This document shows, in pieces, positions 9,680 through 17,039 of a DNA stretch of 24,372 nt; the stretch's first letter is position 1; the number at the start of each line of letters is the position of its first letter. The translations under genes were made by a program, and so were the position numbers. The DNA is from CAWBRT01 sp050015355 (GTDB lineage: Bacteria; Acidobacteriota; Terriglobia; Terriglobales; Acidobacteriaceae): positions 1-24,372 of the forward strand of contig JBEKBO010000070.1 of NCBI GenBank assembly GCA_050015355.1, written 5' to 3'. The notes below the pieces were generated by a model, which worked only from the letters and a program-made list of their open reading frames with translations, ran no database searches and was not told the origin of the DNA.

Positions 9680-10462
9680 TCAGCGGACCGGGACGATTAC
9701 CATAAGCAATCGTGTCAGGAAGAAGTCGACAACGAGAATGAGAACGCTGGCGGCGACCACGGCCTGGGTGGTGGCGCGGCCAACGCCCTGCGTGCCGCCG
9801 CGAGCGCTCAATCCGTAGTAGCACCCGACGGTTGCAATGATAAAGCCGAAGAATACGGGTTTCGCCAACCCCTGGAATACGTCGGCCATGGCGAGCGAGC
9901 GCCAAGCGTAGTTCCAATATTCATTCGAGTCCAGTCGCAGCAGCAGCACTGCTACCATGGAACCGCCGGTCAGGCCGACCAGGTCAGAGATGATGGTGAG
10001 AAAGAACAACATCACCATGGTCGAGATGACCCGGGGCGTAACCAACTTCTTCTCGGGGTCGGTGCCGAGCGCACGCATGGCGTCAATCTGCTCGGTGACT
10101 TTCATCGAGCCCAGTTCGCTGGCCATCCCACTGGCGTTACGGCCCGCCACCATCAAACCGGTGAGCACCGGTCCAAGTTCACGCACCATGGAAAGCGATA
10201 CGAGCTGCCCGGTGAACGACAATGCGCCGAAGCGGGTCAATGAGTTCGCGCTTTGCAAGGCCAGCACCGCTCCGGTGAAAAAGCCGGTCAGAATTACGAT
10301 GGGCAGCGAACCAACGCCGATCAGGTCGGCCTGTTGGAGCATATCCGCAAGATAACGCGGCTGCTTGAAGAGGTTGGTAAGGGAATGCCAGGAAAGCAGG
10401 GCGTATTCCTGAACCGACAGGACCTTGTCCTTGGCAAACTCTGTTGGCGAGAAGAGTTCCAT
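9680..10462 (-). CDS. MlaE-family ABC transporter permease
   Basis: Inner-membrane permease of the MlaE/TGD1 family, which moves phospholipids between membranes together with the ATPase encoded directly downstream. The 260 residues show the family pattern: a hydrophobic segment LIGVGSLPIVILTGFFTGAV, then LVRE-type SMVRELGPVLTGLMVAGR, GSMKVTEQIDAMRALGTDP and several further membrane spans, ending LILVVDFFLTRLLMVIVP. The length is normal. The ATG at 10462 has no clear ribosome-binding site but gives a sensible amphipathic N-terminus. A TATATT on the minus strand (complement of 10521-10526) is a possible -10 box without a good -35. Confidence 0.9.
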   Translation of the reverse strand: MELFSPTEFAKDKVLSVQEYALLSWHSLTNLFKQPRYLADMLQQADLIGVGSLPIVILTGFFTGAVLALQSANSLTRFGALSFTGQLVSLSMVRELGPVLTGLMVAGRNASGMASELGSMKVTEQIDAMRALGTDPEKKLVTPRVISTMVMLFFLTIISDLVGLTGGSMVAVLLLRLDSNEYWNYAWRSLAMADVFQGLAKPVFFGFIIATVGCYYGLSARGGTQGVGRATTQAVVAASVLILVVDFFLTRLLMVIVPVR

Positions 10463-10864
10463 TCTGGCTGTGGCTGGAAAGCTGGAACCGCGAATTTTGC
10501 CTGTGTTAGATACCGCTGAGAATATAACAGATGCGGTGCGAGATGTGCTGCCCCGGTGATTCTCATTTCCCGGTCTCCTGGGCTTCCACCTCAGTCAATG
10601 CAAGGGCGGCTTCAAAGTATAGTGAGGAGCCCGGTTGTGGGCTGGACGCAAAATGGTCCGTGGTAATATCAGGATGCTATCCGGTATGTTTGCCCCTACA
10701 ACCGCGAGGGCGGCGCTGTCCTGGTTCCCAAATTGGCCCCGCTAGTGCATTAACGACGCGTCCGGGTCCCGGAATCCGGTGAAAGCATAGGCAACTGCGA
10801 CGAACCTGCCAGAGTTTGGCAGAGCCCGGTGGCAGCCTGCGGCAAAGACCTTTAGGAGAAAGAA
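10463..10864. other. 402-base region upstream of the zinc-ribbon gene
   Basis: No supported gene. It separates mlaE (minus) from the zinc-ribbon gene (plus). The right half is structured: a TCCGGG/CCCGGA palindrome (10761-10773) and a CTGCCA-loop-TGGCAG hairpin (10806-10822) lie upstream of the AGGAG site. The stretch around 10772-10803 (GGAATCCGGTGAAAG, then ACTGCGACG) resembles part of the cobalamin-riboswitch core. The pairing expected after CCGGTGAAA is not preserved and no B12 box is seen, so no riboswitch is called. Confidence 0.5.
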
Positions 10865-11044
10865 ATGGCGAAGATTGCAAAGACTGCAGACCGCAAGAAG
10901 GTGATGGATACATCCAAGAGCACCGATTGTCCCAAGTGTGGCAAACCCACCCGAATTGTGAAGCGCGTTAAGGATCGCGAACGCAACGTCCCTGGCGGAG
11001 TCTACATCTCCTGTTCGGCTTGCGAATTCTACGAAAAGCTCTGA
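10865..11044 (+). CDS. 59-residue zinc-ribbon protein
   Basis: Small basic protein starting MAKIAKTADRKKVMDTSK. It carries two CxxC knuckles, CPKCGKP and CSACEF, about 25 residues apart, which form a zinc ribbon that could bind nucleic acid or protein. AGGAG (10854-10858) stands six bases before the ATG. The gene is followed by a strong terminator, so it is probably monocistronic. A long structured leader precedes it. I know no named family. The ribbon plus charged N-terminus suggests a ribosome- or transcription-associated small protein, which is inference. Confidence 0.75.
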   Translation: MAKIAKTADRKKVMDTSKSTDCPKCGKPTRIVKRVKDRERNVPGGVYISCSACEFYEKL

Positions 11045-11408
11045 TCAGGTTTGTCCCAACGGGCGAAATGCGGCGCCCTGACGGCGTTTGGCGGAGCCCA
11101 ATTCAGCAAAAAGAGAAACGCGCCCGCGTTGGGGCGCGTTTTCCCTGTCCGGCTGGCCCCACGAATTCCAGGTCCAAATAATCTTTCTCGCAAGCAGCAA
11201 GCGGCGGCTTTCCTGACAGCCTCGTCTCCCGGGTCAGGTTGGAAATCAGGCGGATCTCATTGATTCTCTAAGCAATCTAATGTGCCGAAAAGCGATGGCA
11301 GTGTGGTTAATAAGGCAAAAGCAGAGTAGCTGCTTAGAACTTTACCCGATATCCCTGAGCGCGCCAGGGCGGTAAAAAGGATCGTCCCCCAATTCGACAG
11401 ACGCCACT
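11045..11408. other. 364-base gap between two small genes
   Basis: Holds the terminator at 11116-11142. Beyond it there is only a weak CCCTG/CAGGG hairpin (11353-11369) and an AGCAG/CTGCT repeat near 11322-11336. No gene or clear promoter is seen. Confidence 0.5.
11116..11142 (+). terminator. rho-independent terminator after the zinc-ribbon gene
   Basis: AAACGCGCCC (11116-11125) pairs perfectly with GGGCGCGTTT (11132-11141) over a six-base loop and runs into a short T-tract. The opposite strand also shows a T-rich stretch beyond the stem, so it may act both ways. Confidence 0.8.
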
Positions 11409-11639
11409 ATGCATAACATAAAGATGCCGGTGAAACAGCTCTACAACGAGAGAGAAGCCTCTGCGGCACTCGGCATTACTCTCCCGTTGCTCCATGTAAT
11501 CCTTGACGCACATATCTTCAACGACGGGACCCCCCGGCCCGAAAACGTCGAGTTCACATCATCGGATCTGCTGATGATCGCCTATTGGGTGGAAAAGACG
11601 CCAATGGAGAACGTTCTCGCAATGCCGATGAGAAACTGA
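11409..11639 (+). CDS. small HTH-like protein, 76 aa
   Basis: The product includes QLYNEREASAALGITLPLLH, which resembles the first helices of a MerR/excisionase-type helix-turn-helix. A short wing-like part (NDGTPRPENVEFTSSDLLM) and a helical end (IAYWVEKTPMENVLAM) follow. It could bind DNA. No convincing ribosome-binding site precedes either ATG (11409 or 11424), so the start is uncertain and the message may be poorly translated or leaderless. No operon partner is obvious; the next gene begins 243 bases on. The family is not identified. Confidence 0.6.
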   Translation: MHNIKMPVKQLYNEREASAALGITLPLLHVILDAHIFNDGTPRPENVEFTSSDLLMIAYWVEKTPMENVLAMPMRN

Positions 11640-11650
11640 ATACCAACCTG

Positions 11651-11692
11651 GCTGGAGTGAACTGCTCCCGAGCGTTCGGGAAATCCTCCAGC
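11651..11692. repeat. nested inverted repeat after the HTH-like gene
   Basis: Outer arms GCTGGAG (11651-11657) and CTCCAGC (11686-11692) enclose an inner perfect hairpin TCCCGA-GCGT-TCGGGA (11666-11681). It starts 11 bases after the stop codon. There is no U-tract, so it would be a factor-dependent terminator or a stabilising 3' structure. Confidence 0.45.
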
Positions 11693-11882
11693 CGTCCTCT
11701 CCCGCTGCCCCGACTGCCGCGGTGCTGGAACTTCCTGCGTTACCTCGGTAAATTCTGCTTCATTCCTCTTCCGTCGAACGTCCCCAATCCAGTGAAAGCG
11801 CCTAAAGACCGGCGTTTGTGCGCCCACGGCAAATGGCAGCTTGCTTGCGGTATCTACGACGCAGTGTCGGGAGGCACCATCG

Positions 11883-12302
11883 ATGGCAGAGCGCGCGCAG
11901 GGAGTATCACAGGATTTTTGGCGGCCGGCACATACACCCCGCGTGGGAGTTGACTCTTCTTCGGCGGCGTGCTGCGCAAATTGCGGTGCAGAGTTCGCGA
12001 TTGGAGCCCGTTTCTGCCACGTCTGTGGCGCTCTGCGAGAGCCTGTAACGGAGCCGAACTCGCGCTGGACGGAGTGGTTCGAGATTGAAAGTATGCGCGA
12101 GAAGCTGGGCCTCAACTTGGCCTCGTTTCTCCTATTCGCTGCGGCATGCACGTGCGCACTTGGCGCAATCCTGAGTGGCGTTATCTATCGTGCCGATACC
12201 ATGCTTGAATGGCAGGCCGTGCAGACGTGGCGGATCGAGTGGATGTTGGCTTCAGTAGTTGCTCTGCTGGCCGCGCTTTTGTTGAAAAAGCCGACAGCTT
12301 AG
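11883..12302 (+). CDS. zinc-ribbon membrane protein, 139 aa
   Basis: From the ATG at 11883, eight bases after GGGAGG, the protein begins MAERAQGVSQDFWRPAH. It contains a zinc ribbon (CANCGAEFAIGARFCHVCG, about residues 31-49). A charged linker and two membrane spans follow (LASFLLFAAACTCALGAILS and MLASVVALLAALLL), so the ribbon would sit in the cytoplasm if both termini are inside. The longer open frame from 11841 lacks a ribosome-binding site. This zinc-ribbon-plus-two-spans layout recurs in small proteins of acidobacterial genomes; no function is known to me. It converges on the DUF5666-like gene. Confidence 0.75.
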   Translation: MAERAQGVSQDFWRPAHTPRVGVDSSSAACCANCGAEFAIGARFCHVCGALREPVTEPNSRWTEWFEIESMREKLGLNLASFLLFAAACTCALGAILSGVIYRADTMLEWQAVQTWRIEWMLASVVALLAALLLKKPTA

Positions 12303-12335
12303 ACCGGATACGCGGAAGGTATATCCCAGAAAAGA

Positions 12336-12380
12336 GCCGGGCGCTCGGGGTTCCCGGCAAACGTTGCCTTTAGCGTTTGC
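12336..12380. other. paired hairpins between convergent genes
   Basis: GCCGGG/CCCGGC (12336-12341 with 12353-12358) and GCAAACG/CGTTTGC (12357-12363 with 12374-12380) form two adjacent stems in the 184-base gap between convergent stops. They share two bases and neither has a U-tract. They may help end transcription from both sides. Confidence 0.35.
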
Positions 12381-12486
12381 TGGGGTGACGTTAACGCCCG
12401 GTGGTGATATTAAGGAAACACCAACCCGGGTTGCTCCTGGGGCAATTTCGCGAAGGGTAGGCCAACAAACTCGCCGCCAGCGGATT

Positions 12487-13419
12487 TCAGCGTTCAGCTT
12501 TGGTGTTGTCAGGCGCCAACTCAAGGATCGAAATGGAATCTACCAAGTAGCTCTTTCCGTCGAAATTGGCGTGTGCCGTCACCTTGGCTCCAACGCGGAG
12601 ACGATCGTGCTCGGGAACCAGCGCCGCATTGTAGCGCAGCTCGTAATTCCTGTGGTCGCTTTCATTCTCGATGGCCAGCAGCCCTTGACGCATGTCCACA
12701 TTCGTAATCCGTCCGACAAAGACGTAGCTGCTTCCGGGCACGGCCAAAATGTTGACATCATCCGCTATCCCGCCCTTGCGGCCTGGAGCGAAAACTGCCT
12801 CGATCAGAGCGCCAGGAACAAGATCGGCGGTTGTCGCCACGCCATTCTTTTTGTGGAGCGCCGTGCGATTCGAGATGGTAAAGCTAATCATCTCAGAGGT
12901 CAGACTCTCGCGCATTTGGACTACTTGATTCGACGGATCGAAACGCACGACCTGGCCATGTGCCTCTACCGGTCCCGTGGTGGTAGTCTCCACCCGGATG
13001 GTGCGAGCGAAGACTTTGTGCTCCAGGGTCATCGTATCCACATAGACCCGGTCGCCACGATGGATGCCAAGCACGGTTGCGGCAGCGCCATCGCGATAGA
13101 TGTGCGAGCGATCGTCGAAGCGAACGGACGCCTCCGGGCCGCCACCGAAAGGCTGAATCACCACGCGATACCGGACGGCATCGACTTTTTTGACGGTCCC
13201 GCCGATCAGGCTCATGGGTTTGCTCGGCAGCAGGCCGGGGTCAAGTATCGGATCGGGCGAGGCAGCAGTTTCCGGGACGATCTCCGTGCGGGGCAGGTTT
13301 TGGCCGGTTGCGGCGGCCTGCGTTTCAACGGCGGCGGGCGCGCCCGGCTGGGTGTTTTGCGCCTGCGCCATAAGGACGGAGAGCAAGAGCAATGCAAGGG
13401 CGGGGAACAGTCGATTCAT
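12487..13419 (-). CDS. secreted DUF5666-like protein
   Basis: 310 residues from the ATG at 13419, six bases after GAGG. A signal peptide (MNRLFPALALLLLSVLMAQAQ, cut after AQA) is followed by a Pro/Ala/Thr-rich linker. Repeated beta-rich modules come next (GGTVKKVDAVRYRVVI, HGQVVRFDPSNQVVQM, VGRITNVDMRQGLLAIEN), which match the DUF5666/OB-like pattern of alternating 'G.V..VD' strands. It is probably periplasmic or surface-exposed; the role is unknown. The 62 extra codons of the longer open frame overlap the leader of the next gene and are not supported. Confidence 0.75.
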   Translation of the reverse strand: MNRLFPALALLLLSVLMAQAQNTQPGAPAAVETQAAATGQNLPRTEIVPETAASPDPILDPGLLPSKPMSLIGGTVKKVDAVRYRVVIQPFGGGPEASVRFDDRSHIYRDGAAATVLGIHRGDRVYVDTMTLEHKVFARTIRVETTTTGPVEAHGQVVRFDPSNQVVQMRESLTSEMISFTISNRTALHKKNGVATTADLVPGALIEAVFAPGRKGGIADDVNILAVPGSSYVFVGRITNVDMRQGLLAIENESDHRNYELRYNAALVPEHDRLRVGAKVTAHANFDGKSYLVDSISILELAPDNTKAER

Positions 13420-13692
13420 CTTGTCCTCGGGCTGACCATCGCCTGCGCCGGCTTGTGAAAAGGGGCTGAGGCAATCGAAGCGCAGCGAATGAGAAACTCT
13501 GCCCTTGCTATTGGATGCAGCGAGAGGATCGATCGTTTGCACGGAAGTGGGAGCCCGACAGGGATTCCGGAGACACACAACAAAAAGTGCCTTTTGCCCA
13601 TCCAACTATAAGCAGCCCGGCAGGTCCCCCGGGCATGCCAAGGGTGACGCCGGCTCCGGCCGGTTAAAGCCCGTGGAGTTTCCGGAGGTCTG

Positions 13693-14859
13693 ATGCCTTC
13701 TCTGCAAGCGCAGCGTTCCCCGCGTTTGGTAGCTTTGATTCTCGTTCTGTTGGCCGCGACGGCGTGCTTTGCCGGCGATCTCCGCATACCGCTTCCTAAG
13801 AGTTCCAAGCCAACGCCGGTGCAGAAATTCAACCAGGAAGGCGTGAAGGCGGTCCAGAAGCACGATTACGCAAAGGCCAAAAAGCTCTTCTACAAGGCGT
13901 ACCTGATCGATCCCAACGATCCCTTCACGCTCAATAATCTGGGCTACATTTCCGAGATGGAAGGCGATCTCGACCGGGCTCAGCGCTTCTATGCGCTGGC
14001 AGCCGAGCATCCGTCGGAGGCGGCCGTGGCCAAGGCCTCAGACAAGGCGGCGATCGGCAAGCCGGTTGATCAGATCGCCGGTAGCGCGGCGGACCAGCAA
14101 ATGGAGATCAACCGCCTCAACGTGTCCGCCATCGGCCTGCTCGAGAGGGATAGGGTTGCCGAGGCCGACCAGACGCTCCAGAAGGCGTTGGCGCTTGACT
14201 CGAAAAATCCCTTTACCCTGAACAATCTGGGATACGCGAAAGAGAAAGAAGGAGAGCTGGAGCTGGCTCTGAGCTTCTATCTCCGCTCGGCCGCCATCAA
14301 CTCCAAAGAACCGATCATTGTGGCGATGAACAAGAGCTGGCGCGGCAGGGGCATCAGCGCGGTGGCCGCCGAAAACGCCCAAAAAGCACAACGTGCAATC
14401 GAGCACGAGCAGGACGTGGAAGCCAGGGTGGCAAGGCTGAACCTGCGGGGAGTTTCGGCCATCAATCGCAATGAGCGCCGGCTGGGCCTGCAATACCTTC
14501 AGCAGGCTTATGCTCTGGACCCGAACAACGCCTTCACCTTGAACAACATGGGTTATATCGCCGAACTGGACGGCGACCGCGAAACCGCCAGTTTCTTCTA
14601 CGCGAAGGCGATGGAAGCCCATGGTTCGAGCGGGCGCGTCGCGACGGCAACCCGGAAAGAGGTAGAGGGGCAGAAACTCGGAGCGGTTGCCACTATCAAT
14701 GATCAGGCGGTAGACGCCGCCGAGCGCACCCAACAGGAGATTCGCCGCCGCCAAGGTGTTCCACCAGCCCTAATGCGACGCGACAACACTCCCGTCGTCG
14801 ACACGGTTCCGCCGGAACAGCAGGAAGCGCCGGGGTCTCCGCAAGCTCAGCGCCCCTGA
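13693..14859 (+). CDS. secreted three-module TPR protein
   Basis: 388 residues with GGAGG four bases before the ATG. A hydrophobic signal (LVALILVLLAATACFAG) is probably cut after CFA; a lipobox reading at TAC is less likely. Three related modules follow, each a TPR-like helix pair ending with a near-identical FTLNN core (FTLNNLGYIS at 78, FTLNNLGYAK at 174, FTLNNMGYIA at 281), spaced about 100 residues apart. The tail is Pro/Gln-rich. TPR proteins scaffold protein complexes; here it would act in the periplasm. It starts 274 bases from the divergently transcribed DUF5666-like gene. Confidence 0.85.
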   Translation: MPSLQAQRSPRLVALILVLLAATACFAGDLRIPLPKSSKPTPVQKFNQEGVKAVQKHDYAKAKKLFYKAYLIDPNDPFTLNNLGYISEMEGDLDRAQRFYALAAEHPSEAAVAKASDKAAIGKPVDQIAGSAADQQMEINRLNVSAIGLLERDRVAEADQTLQKALALDSKNPFTLNNLGYAKEKEGELELALSFYLRSAAINSKEPIIVAMNKSWRGRGISAVAAENAQKAQRAIEHEQDVEARVARLNLRGVSAINRNERRLGLQYLQQAYALDPNNAFTLNNMGYIAELDGDRETASFFYAKAMEAHGSSGRVATATRKEVEGQKLGAVATINDQAVDAAERTQQEIRRRQGVPPALMRRDNTPVVDTVPPEQQEAPGSPQAQRP

Positions 14860-14885
14860 GCGGCAGTTACCCGAGTCCGAGCAGC

Positions 14886-14926
14886 TACCCCACATCAGCC
14901 CAAAAGATGGGCGGGACGTGGGGCAC
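14886..14926. repeat. GTGGGGCACC-type intergenic hairpin repeat, copy 1
   Basis: CTACCCCAC leads into GCCC-AAAAGAT-GGGC and closes with GTGGGGCACC. Outer arms CCCCAC (14888-14893) and GTGGGG (14918-14923) are complementary. The same framework recurs at 18383-18460. It looks like a dispersed palindromic repeat. Confidence 0.6.
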
Positions 14927-14943
14927 CCGGCGGCGCTTCTGGT

Positions 14944-15063
14944 TCAGAGCCATTCGAAGGATGGCCCGAACGTCCGATCCAGGGCGTGATGCTTCCCCTT
15001 CCAGACTCGCAATAGCCACCAGTCGTGCAGCAGCCTCAGCCAGTCCTCGTTAAGCCGGCCCAA
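14944..15063 (-). CDS. possible 39-residue protein downstream of thiD
   Basis: A TTG start at 15063, five bases after GGTGAG and 23 bases after the thiD stop, opens a frame ending TGA at 14944. The peptide runs GRLNEDWLRLLHDWWLLR then VWKGKHHALDRTFGPSFEWL, rich in Trp and Leu, with strongly GC-biased third positions. It could be a small gene co-transcribed with thiD or the remnant C-terminus of a lost protein. No family is recognised. Confidence 0.35.
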   Translation of the reverse strand: MGRLNEDWLRLLHDWWLLRVWKGKHHALDRTFGPSFEWL

Positions 15064-15086
15064 GTGATCTCACCGGGCAGTCGCAG

Positions 15087-15971
15087 TCAGGACCGCCTTC
15101 GAAGCGGCCAGAGATGATTGATCGGGCCGATGCCCTTTCCTAGCGGTTTGGCCGTCTGAATGGCTCGAAGTACGTATTCCTGGGCGCGAGCCACTGCTTC
15201 AGGAAGCGAAGTGCCGAGGGCCAGCGAGCAAGCAAGCGAGGTGGCAAAGGCGCAGCCGGTGCCGTGAGTCGAGCGCGATTCGATTCTCCGCGAAGGGAAA
15301 ATCAGAATCTGGAGTTTTCCTCCGGGCCGCCACAAAAGGACGTCGGTGGGCTTTTCAAGATGCCCGCCCGTAATCACAACCGCCTTGACACCTCTGTCCA
15401 GCAGCACCTCCCCGTCGGCAATGGCCGCTCTGAGCCTCGGATCTGTGTCCGGGTCTAGGAATCGGGCAGCAGCCAGCGTCAGCTCGGCGGCGGGAAGCCC
15501 GCTCAGCACAGAAACCTCGCCGACATTCGGAGTCACGACGGAGACAAGTGGCAGTATCCGGTGTCTGAGAAGAGCCACCCCGGCCGGGTCAAGTAGCTCC
15601 GCTCCCGAACTCGAGCGAATAACCGGGTCCAGGACCACGTTTGGCGGGCGGGTGCTCTCAAGGAACTCCAACACTGCTTCCGCCACTGCGGCCGAGCCAA
15701 GCATCCCAATTCGAACGGCGCTTACAGAGAGGTCCGCCGCAAGCTCCCGGAGCGTGGCGCGAACGATCTCCGGTCCTACGGCTTCGACGGCCCGGACGCC
15801 CTGCGTAGTTTGCACCGTCAGCGCCGTAATGCAGGTAGCCCCATAGCAGCCGTAGGCCGCAATCGTCTTGATATCCGCGGTGATTCCCGCGCCCGAGGAA
15901 GGATCAAAGCCGGCAATCGAAAGCACGACGGGAGTCAGCTTCTGGTTTTGCCTGTTGGCCAACGGAGTCAC
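15087..15971 (-). CDS. thiD: hydroxymethylpyrimidine/phosphomethylpyrimidine kinase
   Basis: Phosphorylates HMP and HMP-phosphate in thiamine pyrimidine synthesis and salvage. The 294-residue ribokinase-fold protein has the N-terminal VLSIAGFDPSSGAGITADIK, then AYGCYGATCITALTVQTT, VLDPVIRSSSGAELL, VVTPNVGEVSVLSG, VVITGGHL and the anion-hole motif STHGTGCAFATSLAC. It is a little longer than usual, owing to an insertion near ARFLDPDTDPRLRAAIADGEV. The GTG start at 15971 has only a weak upstream AGGG, so the start is uncertain by a few residues. No other thi genes are adjacent. Confidence 0.93.
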   Translation of the reverse strand: MTPLANRQNQKLTPVVLSIAGFDPSSGAGITADIKTIAAYGCYGATCITALTVQTTQGVRAVEAVGPEIVRATLRELAADLSVSAVRIGMLGSAAVAEAVLEFLESTRPPNVVLDPVIRSSSGAELLDPAGVALLRHRILPLVSVVTPNVGEVSVLSGLPAAELTLAAARFLDPDTDPRLRAAIADGEVLLDRGVKAVVITGGHLEKPTDVLLWRPGGKLQILIFPSRRIESRSTHGTGCAFATSLACSLALGTSLPEAVARAQEYVLRAIQTAKPLGKGIGPINHLWPLRRRS

Positions 15972-16424
15972 CCATCAACCCTAGCGCAAACGAATTTCAC
16001 TGCAAGAAAAAACAGCTCATTTGCGGCTTCAACGGGCGCCGCCATTCGGATAGCGATCATTTTATAGCCCAAAGATGGTGCATTTCTGGCCCAAATTGGC
16101 CCGGTGCTGCGAATAAGCCCGAGAACGTGCAACGGCATCCCAGCCTTTCCCCATCCATCATCTTAAGTGTCGCTGTAAAAGCCTGAAGGCAGCATTTCGG
16201 CCCCGGGCGGAATGAAGCGTGAGAAGTGGGAAGGTGGTTCGCTCTTTGAGGTGCTCTGCTTTTTGCTTAGCACAATCGCGCTGAAAAGGCAAGCACAAAT
16301 TCAGAGTTTCTCCTTAGACGTTGACTGTAAGTCGCTATAGTACTTACAATTACAGGGTCGTCTTCAGAGCCGACCGGGCCTGTGCGGCAACTGCAACTCG
16401 GAAACTTGGAAGACGAGGTAATGG
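15972..16424. other. divergent thiD-rlpA intergenic region
   Basis: 453 bases between divergent genes. The right part holds the rlpA promoter and its overlapping inverted repeat. A TATAAA on the minus strand near 16058-16066 might serve thiD, without a good -35. Between about 16080 and 16300 I see nothing firm; one 42-codon frame (16212-16340) runs into the promoter and is not supported. Confidence 0.5.
16321..16350 (+). promoter_or_regulatory. rlpA promoter with overlapping operator-like palindrome
   Basis: TTGACT (16321-16326) and TACAAT (16345-16350) are 18 bases apart. TGTAAGT (16326-16332) and ACTTACA (16342-16348) form a perfect 7-bp inverted repeat with a nine-base spacer, spanning the spacer and most of the -10 box. 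A bound dimer would block RNA polymerase, so this could be a repressor site; the regulator is unknown. Confidence 0.6.
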
Positions 16425-16904
16425 ATGCGACGAGTACTAACCCAATCAATGCTGGCTGCCGTTCTGGTTAGCACCTTGGGCGCGGCACCCAGCCTGCATG
16501 ACTACACGGTCAAGCGCGTAGCCCCAAAAGTCATTGAGGGCAAACCGCAGGCCAAGCCCTACCAGGTGGGCAAAGCATCTTGGTATGGCCAGTTGTTCCA
16601 TGGCAAGACGACCGCCAGCGGCGAAATCTACGACATGTTCCAGCTCACTGCCGCGCATCCGGAGCTGCCGCTGGGCAGTTTCGTAAGGGTCACAAATCTG
16701 AGCAATCTGCGGTCTGTCGTCGTACGAATCAACGACCGGGGGCCGGTTACGCCGGGCCGCGTGATTGACCTCTCTTACAAAGCGGCTGAAATTCTACGGT
16801 TCGATCGCAAGGGCGTCCAGAAGGTTCGGCTTGACGTGGTTGACCAGCAGGCCACGGTGCTAGCCGAGAATCTTCCCAATTACCTCAGGACGAGGGGCGA
16901 ATAG
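16425..16904 (+). CDS. rlpA: RlpA-like septal ring lytic transglycosylase
   Basis: Predicted periplasmic enzyme acting on denuded glycan strands of peptidoglycan. The 159 residues have an N-terminal signal (MLAAVLVSTLGAAPS) and then the double-psi beta-barrel: GKASWYGQLFHGKTTASGE, AAHPELPLGSFVRVTNL, VVVRINDRGPVTPGRVIDLS and YKAAEILRF. The family's catalytic Asp is in NDRGP. It lacks the C-terminal SPOR domain of E. coli RlpA, which is common in short homologues. The ATG at 16425 has GAGG six bases upstream; another ATG at 16421 is in a different frame. The gene is probably monocistronic under the promoter at 16321. Confidence 0.9.
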   Translation: MRRVLTQSMLAAVLVSTLGAAPSLHDYTVKRVAPKVIEGKPQAKPYQVGKASWYGQLFHGKTTASGEIYDMFQLTAAHPELPLGSFVRVTNLSNLRSVVVRINDRGPVTPGRVIDLSYKAAEILRFDRKGVQKVRLDVVDQQATVLAENLPNYLRTRGE

Positions 16905-17039
16905 GTCCGGGACGCTTCCGGGGACGGATTGCCACCCGCCTTTCTGATTCAACTTGCCTGGCGCGCACGGTAAAGCTAGACCGCTAATCCGTCCTTTCGC
17001 CTGCTTTTGAGTTCGGGTAAACTCTATTCAGAAGTGATA

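Noticed and set aside
10772..10803. Cobalamin riboswitch
   Set aside because: Only a short stretch resembles the core; the pairing partner of CCGG and the B12 box are missing, and the downstream gene has no B12 link.
11585..11953. 122-codon plus-strand frame overlapping two small genes
   Set aside because: It starts with GTG inside another gene, spans a hairpin region, and lacks protein-like composition.
16212..16340. 42-codon plus-strand frame before rlpA
   Set aside because: It has a poor start context, no coding bias, and ends inside the rlpA promoter.
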